NCBI GenBank assembly: GCA_009782165.1
Contig: WQUH01000263.1
Location: forward strand, 1-8,934
Length of the DNA: 8,934 bases
Source of the DNA: Pseudomonadota bacterium
GTDB lineage: Bacteria; Desulfobacterota; Desulfobulbia; Desulfobulbales; Desulfobulbaceae
Direction: 5' to 3'
The notes under the pieces were generated by a model, which saw nothing but the letters and a program-made list of their open reading frames with translations, was not told the origin of the DNA and searched no databases. Positions within the stretch are counted from its first letter, which is position 1; the number at the start of each line of letters is the position of its first letter. Positions 6,841 through 8,934 of this stretch are shown here, piece after piece. Both the position numbers and the translations under genes were made by a program.

Positions 6841-6882
6841 GGAACGTTTGACTACACCGGTAAAACGCTTTTTGCCCAAAAA

Positions 6883-6901
6883 ATGGGGCGGTTTGCCGCA
6901 T
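6883..6901 (+). promoter_or_regulatory. Second conserved dyad in the regulatory module, copy 2
   Basis: ATGGGGCGGTTTGCCGCAT agrees with 1263-1281 in 16 of 19 bases and lies 48 bp upstream of the -24 GG. The outer ATG/CAT and the GGC/GCC arms are kept. No binding protein can be named. Confidence 0.5.
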
Positions 6902-6919
6902 CTTTTTTTCTACCTTCTT

Positions 6920-6932
6920 TAACGTATTAATA
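6920..6932 (+). promoter_or_regulatory. IHF-like site, copy 2
   Basis: TAACGTATTAATA matches YAAN4TTGATW with one mismatch. It lies 17 bp before the -24 GG, against 18 bp in copy 1, and an A-tract follows. The matching position in two diverged modules supports a real architectural site. Confidence 0.45.
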
Positions 6933-6949
6933 ATGCTAAAAAAAATCCA

Positions 6950-6963
6950 GGCATAGCTTTTGC
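6950..6963 (+). promoter_or_regulatory. Sigma-54 promoter (-24/-12) of aldehyde:ferredoxin oxidoreductase
   Basis: GGCATAGCTTTTGC again gives GG-N10-GC and is identical to the core at 1332-1345, including three further T bases. The start site should be near 6975, which leaves about 250 nt of leader before the ATG at 7227. Confidence 0.85.
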
Positions 6964-6974
6964 TTTGCTTTCCA

Positions 6975-7226
6975 TACTTGATGGGCGCTGAAATTACGGT
7001 ATGGATACCCGTTTATACGCATTTGGCAATCTCGTCAATTTTGCCGGAGGAGGATAATTTCCCTGAAAAACAGGAGGTGATTGGCAATACGAGGGTATTG
7101 TGCTAACTTTTCAAACAATCCGTTGTACTACTGCCGATCTTCGCTTCAGGATCGATACCGCCGACAAGTACCGGCGCAATGTCCCGAGGGAGCCCGGCGC
7201 CTCATTCTTACTATCTGGAGGATGAA
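6975..7226 (+). other. Long structured 5' leader of the aldehyde oxidoreductase mRNA
   Basis: No convincing gene lies here. Visible structure includes CCATAC (6972-6977) complementary to GTATGG (6999-7004), the palindrome GGTATGGATACC (6998-7009), and a hairpin CAATAC/GTATTG (7085-7090 with 7095-7100, GAGG loop) that can be extended to TTGG/CTAA with a bulge. Further on are nested pairs, GTACT/AGTAC enclosing CGATC/GATCG. Two ribosome-binding-site-like sequences, GGAGGAGG (about 7046-7053) and AGGAGGTGA (7072-7080), precede no obvious coding sequence. The real site for the oxidoreductase is GGAGG at 7217-7221. A regulatory or stability role is possible; I do not recognise a known riboswitch. 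Confidence 0.5.
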
Positions 7227-8934
7227 ATGGCTGATAAAATTTTGCGTGTCAACATGTCGGACCTGAGCACCAAGGTCGAAGCGGTACCGGCGGCATGGAT
7301 GGGGCTTGGCGGCCGCGGTCTGACCTCGACCATCGTCGCGGCGGAAGTTGTTCCCACCTGCCACCCGCTCGGGAAGCATAACAAGCTGGTTTTTGCCCCC
7401 GGGCTTCTTTCCGGCACCGCCGCGGCCAACTCCGGCCGCCTTTCCTGCGGCGCTAAAAGTCCGTTGACCGGTACCATCAAAGAAGCGAACGCCGGCGGCA
7501 CCTCGGCGCAGATGCTGGCCAAACTCGGCGTCAAGGCCCTGATTATCGAAGGGAAACCCGCCGACGACTCCGCCTGGTACAGCCTGCATATCGATGCGAA
7601 CGGCGCGACCATCAAAAAAGAAACCGAAGTGATCGGCAAGGGCAACTTTGCCGTGGTCGAGGCGCTGAACAATCGCCTGGGGCCGAAAGTCGGCGTGATC
7701 AGCATCGGCCCGGCCGGCGAGATGCGCATGTCCGGGGCCAACATCTCGGTCAAAGATCCGGAAGGCCATGTACGTTCCCATGGCCGTGGCGGCCTTGGCG
7801 CGGTCATGGGCTCGAAGAAAATCAAGTTCATCTCGATCGAACCCACCGATCAAAAGGTGGAACTCGCCGACGCCGCAGCCTTCCAGGCGGCAAACCGCAT
7901 TTTTACCAAGGCCCTGGCCGAAAACCCCATCAGCAAGGCCCTGGGCCAGTACGGCACCAACGTTCTGGTCAACGTTATCAATGAAGCCGGCGGCCTTCCC
8001 ACCAAAAACTTCACCAAAGGGCAGTTTGAAGGGCATGAGGCCATTTCCGGCGAGACCATGCACGACACCATGGTTGCCCGTGGCGGTAAGCCGAAACACA
8101 ACTGCCATCCGGGTTGCGTTATCCAGTGTTCCCAGATTTATAACGATGCCAAAGGCGCGTACAAAACCTCCGGCTTCGAGTACGAAAGCATCTGGGCTCT
8201 GGGGGCGGACTGCTGCATCGACAACCTTGACCATGTGGCCGAGGCGGATAGCCTGATGGATGATATTGGCCTCGATTCCATCGAGACCGGGGTGGCCTTC
8301 GCTGTCGCCATGGAGGCAGGCGTACTCAAATTCGGCGACGGCGCCGCGCTGTGCCGCATTCTTAAGGAAGATGTGGCCAAAGGAACCCCGCTTGGCCATA
8401 TTATCGGCAATGGCGCGGCTTCCGTCGGCAGGAGCTTCGGCATCACCCGCGTGCCCGTGGTCAAGAATCAGGGGATTCCCGCCTACGACCCGCGCGCCAT
8501 CAAAGGCATCGGCATCACCTACGCCACCTCCACCCAGGGCGCGGATCACACCATGGGATACACCATTGCCACCAACATCCTTGGCGTCGGCGGCAAACTT
8601 GATCCACTGAGCAAGGAAGGCCAGGTCGAACTGTCCCGTAACCTGCAGATCGCCACCGCCGCCATCGACAGCACCGGCATGTGCCTGTTCATCGCCTTTG
8701 CCGCCCTCGACGACGCCACCTGTCTGCCGGCCTTAATCGATATGATCAATGCCCGTTTCGGCATCAAGTTGGTGGCCGACGATGTCACTAACCTGGGCAA
8801 AACCATCCTCAAGACCGAACGCGCCTTCAACCTCGCCGCCGGTTTCACCAACAAGGACGACCGCTTGCCCGAATTCTTCGCCGAAGAGCCGATCGCGCCC
8901 CACAATGTCGTCTGGGATATGACCGACGAGGCCA
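7227..8934 (+). CDS. Aldehyde:ferredoxin oxidoreductase, tungsten-type (3' end beyond window)
   Basis: The frame stays open for 569 codons to the window end. Family members run to about 600 residues, so only a short C-terminal piece is probably missing. The enzyme oxidises aldehydes to carboxylic acids and normally passes electrons to ferredoxin, using a tungsten-bis-pyranopterin and one [4Fe-4S] cluster. Visible features are a GGRGL segment near the N-terminus (28-32), FAPGLLSGTAAANSGR with GAKSPLTG (about 56-82), SHGRGGLGAVMGSKK (184-198), and cluster cysteines C293, C297 and C301 in NCHPGCVIQCS with a distant C486 in DSTGMCLF. The first two cysteines are three residues apart rather than the two of the Pyrococcus enzyme. 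GGAGG at 7217-7221, five bases upstream, supports the ATG. The sigma-54 module ties it to the alcohol dehydrogenase at 1429. Tungsten rather than molybdenum is assumed from the family. Confidence 0.93.
   Translation, partial: MADKILRVNMSDLSTKVEAVPAAWMGLGGRGLTSTIVAAEVVPTCHPLGKHNKLVFAPGLLSGTAAANSGRLSCGAKSPLTGTIKEANAGGTSAQMLAKLGVKALIIEGKPADDSAWYSLHIDANGATIKKETEVIGKGNFAVVEALNNRLGPKVGVISIGPAGEMRMSGANISVKDPEGHVRSHGRGGLGAVMGSKKIKFISIEPTDQKVELADAAAFQAANRIFTKALAENPISKALGQYGTNVLVNVINEAGGLPTKNFTKGQFEGHEAISGETMHDTMVARGGKPKHNCHPGCVIQCSQIYNDAKGAYKTSGFEYESIWALGADCCIDNLDHVAEADSLMDDIGLDSIETGVAFAVAMEAGVLKFGDGAALCRILKEDVAKGTPLGHIIGNGAASVGRSFGITRVPVVKNQGIPAYDPRAIKGIGITYATSTQGADHTMGYTIATNILGVGGKLDPLSKEGQVELSRNLQIATAAIDSTGMCLFIAFAALDDATCLPALIDMINARFGIKLVADDVTNLGKTILKTERAFNLAAGFTNKDDRLPEFFAEEPIAPHNVVWDMTDEA

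Larger units (their letters stand above)
6824..6968 (+). repeat. Sigma-54 regulatory module, copy 2 (upstream of aldehyde oxidoreductase)
   Basis: This is the diverged second copy of the module at 1203-1350, in the same orientation with the same order of elements. Spacing differs by only a few bases: 109 versus 112 bp between the enhancer dyad and the -24 GG. It occupies the middle of the 466-bp gap between the response regulator and the oxidoreductase genes. The 63 bp before it hold no clear element apart from weak inverted repeats; no convincing terminator follows the regulator gene. Confidence 0.8.

Noticed and set aside
6975..7226. Molybdenum/tungsten cofactor riboswitch
   Set aside because: The context fits, but I could not match the conserved core of that RNA family by eye; only generic hairpins are visible.
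7081..7266. A 61-codon frame from TTG after the AGGAGGTGA sequence
   Set aside because: The spacing is only about three bases, the product is unlike any protein I recognise, and it overruns the start of the oxidoreductase in another frame. It is left as a note in the leader entry.
7146..8549. A 467-codon open frame on the minus strand
   Set aside because: It lies antisense to the oxidoreductase gene, whose plus-strand frame holds recognisable motifs, a ribosome binding site and a promoter. The antisense protein resembles nothing and reflects GC-rich codon structure.

Overview
The window looks like a chromosomal segment of an anaerobic, moderately GC-rich bacterium, most likely a Desulfuromonadales-type member of the former Deltaproteobacteria (Pelobacter/Syntrophotalea-like). 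This placement is inference. It rests on the gene set: iron-containing alcohol dehydrogenases, a tungsten-type aldehyde:ferredoxin oxidoreductase, a soluble PAS histidine kinase and an NtrC-family sigma-54 activator. No marker gene fixes the taxon.

Left part (1-1200): a complete tRNA-Gly(CCC) with its terminator is followed by an accessory scar on the minus strand. The scar holds a RelE/HigB-like toxin gene overlapping an XRE antitoxin gene, with a self-contained promoter and operator, and a C-terminal remnant of a tyrosine-recombinase integrase. This is the usual layout of an island or prophage remnant beside a tRNA gene.

Central part (1203-6760, plus strand): a sigma-54 promoter module drives a class III iron-dependent alcohol dehydrogenase (1429-2610), which ends in hairpins and a terminator. 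A second, ErcA-like alcohol dehydrogenase homologue (2860-4008) starts a separate operon with a PAS histidine kinase (4008-5264, TGATG overlap) and a sigma-54-dependent response regulator (5321-6760). It probably starts from an ordinary sigma-70 promoter.

Right part (6761-8934): a second copy of the same sigma-54 regulatory module, then an unusually long structured leader, then a nearly complete tungsten-type aldehyde:ferredoxin oxidoreductase gene that runs off the window end.

The main observation is that the regions upstream of the first dehydrogenase and of the aldehyde oxidoreductase are diverged copies of one module of about 145 bp. Each has a 17-bp TGT..ACA dyad, a second GGCG/GCC dyad, an IHF-like site and an identical 17-nt -24/-12 promoter core, at nearly the same spacing. 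The sigma-54 activator and its kinase are encoded between the two. The simplest reading is a self-contained alcohol-responsive circuit: the ErcA-like protein and kinase sense substrate or redox state, the response regulator activates both promoters, and the two enzymes carry alcohol to aldehyde to acid, yielding NADH and reduced ferredoxin. The wiring is inferred; the promoter modules and gene order are read directly.
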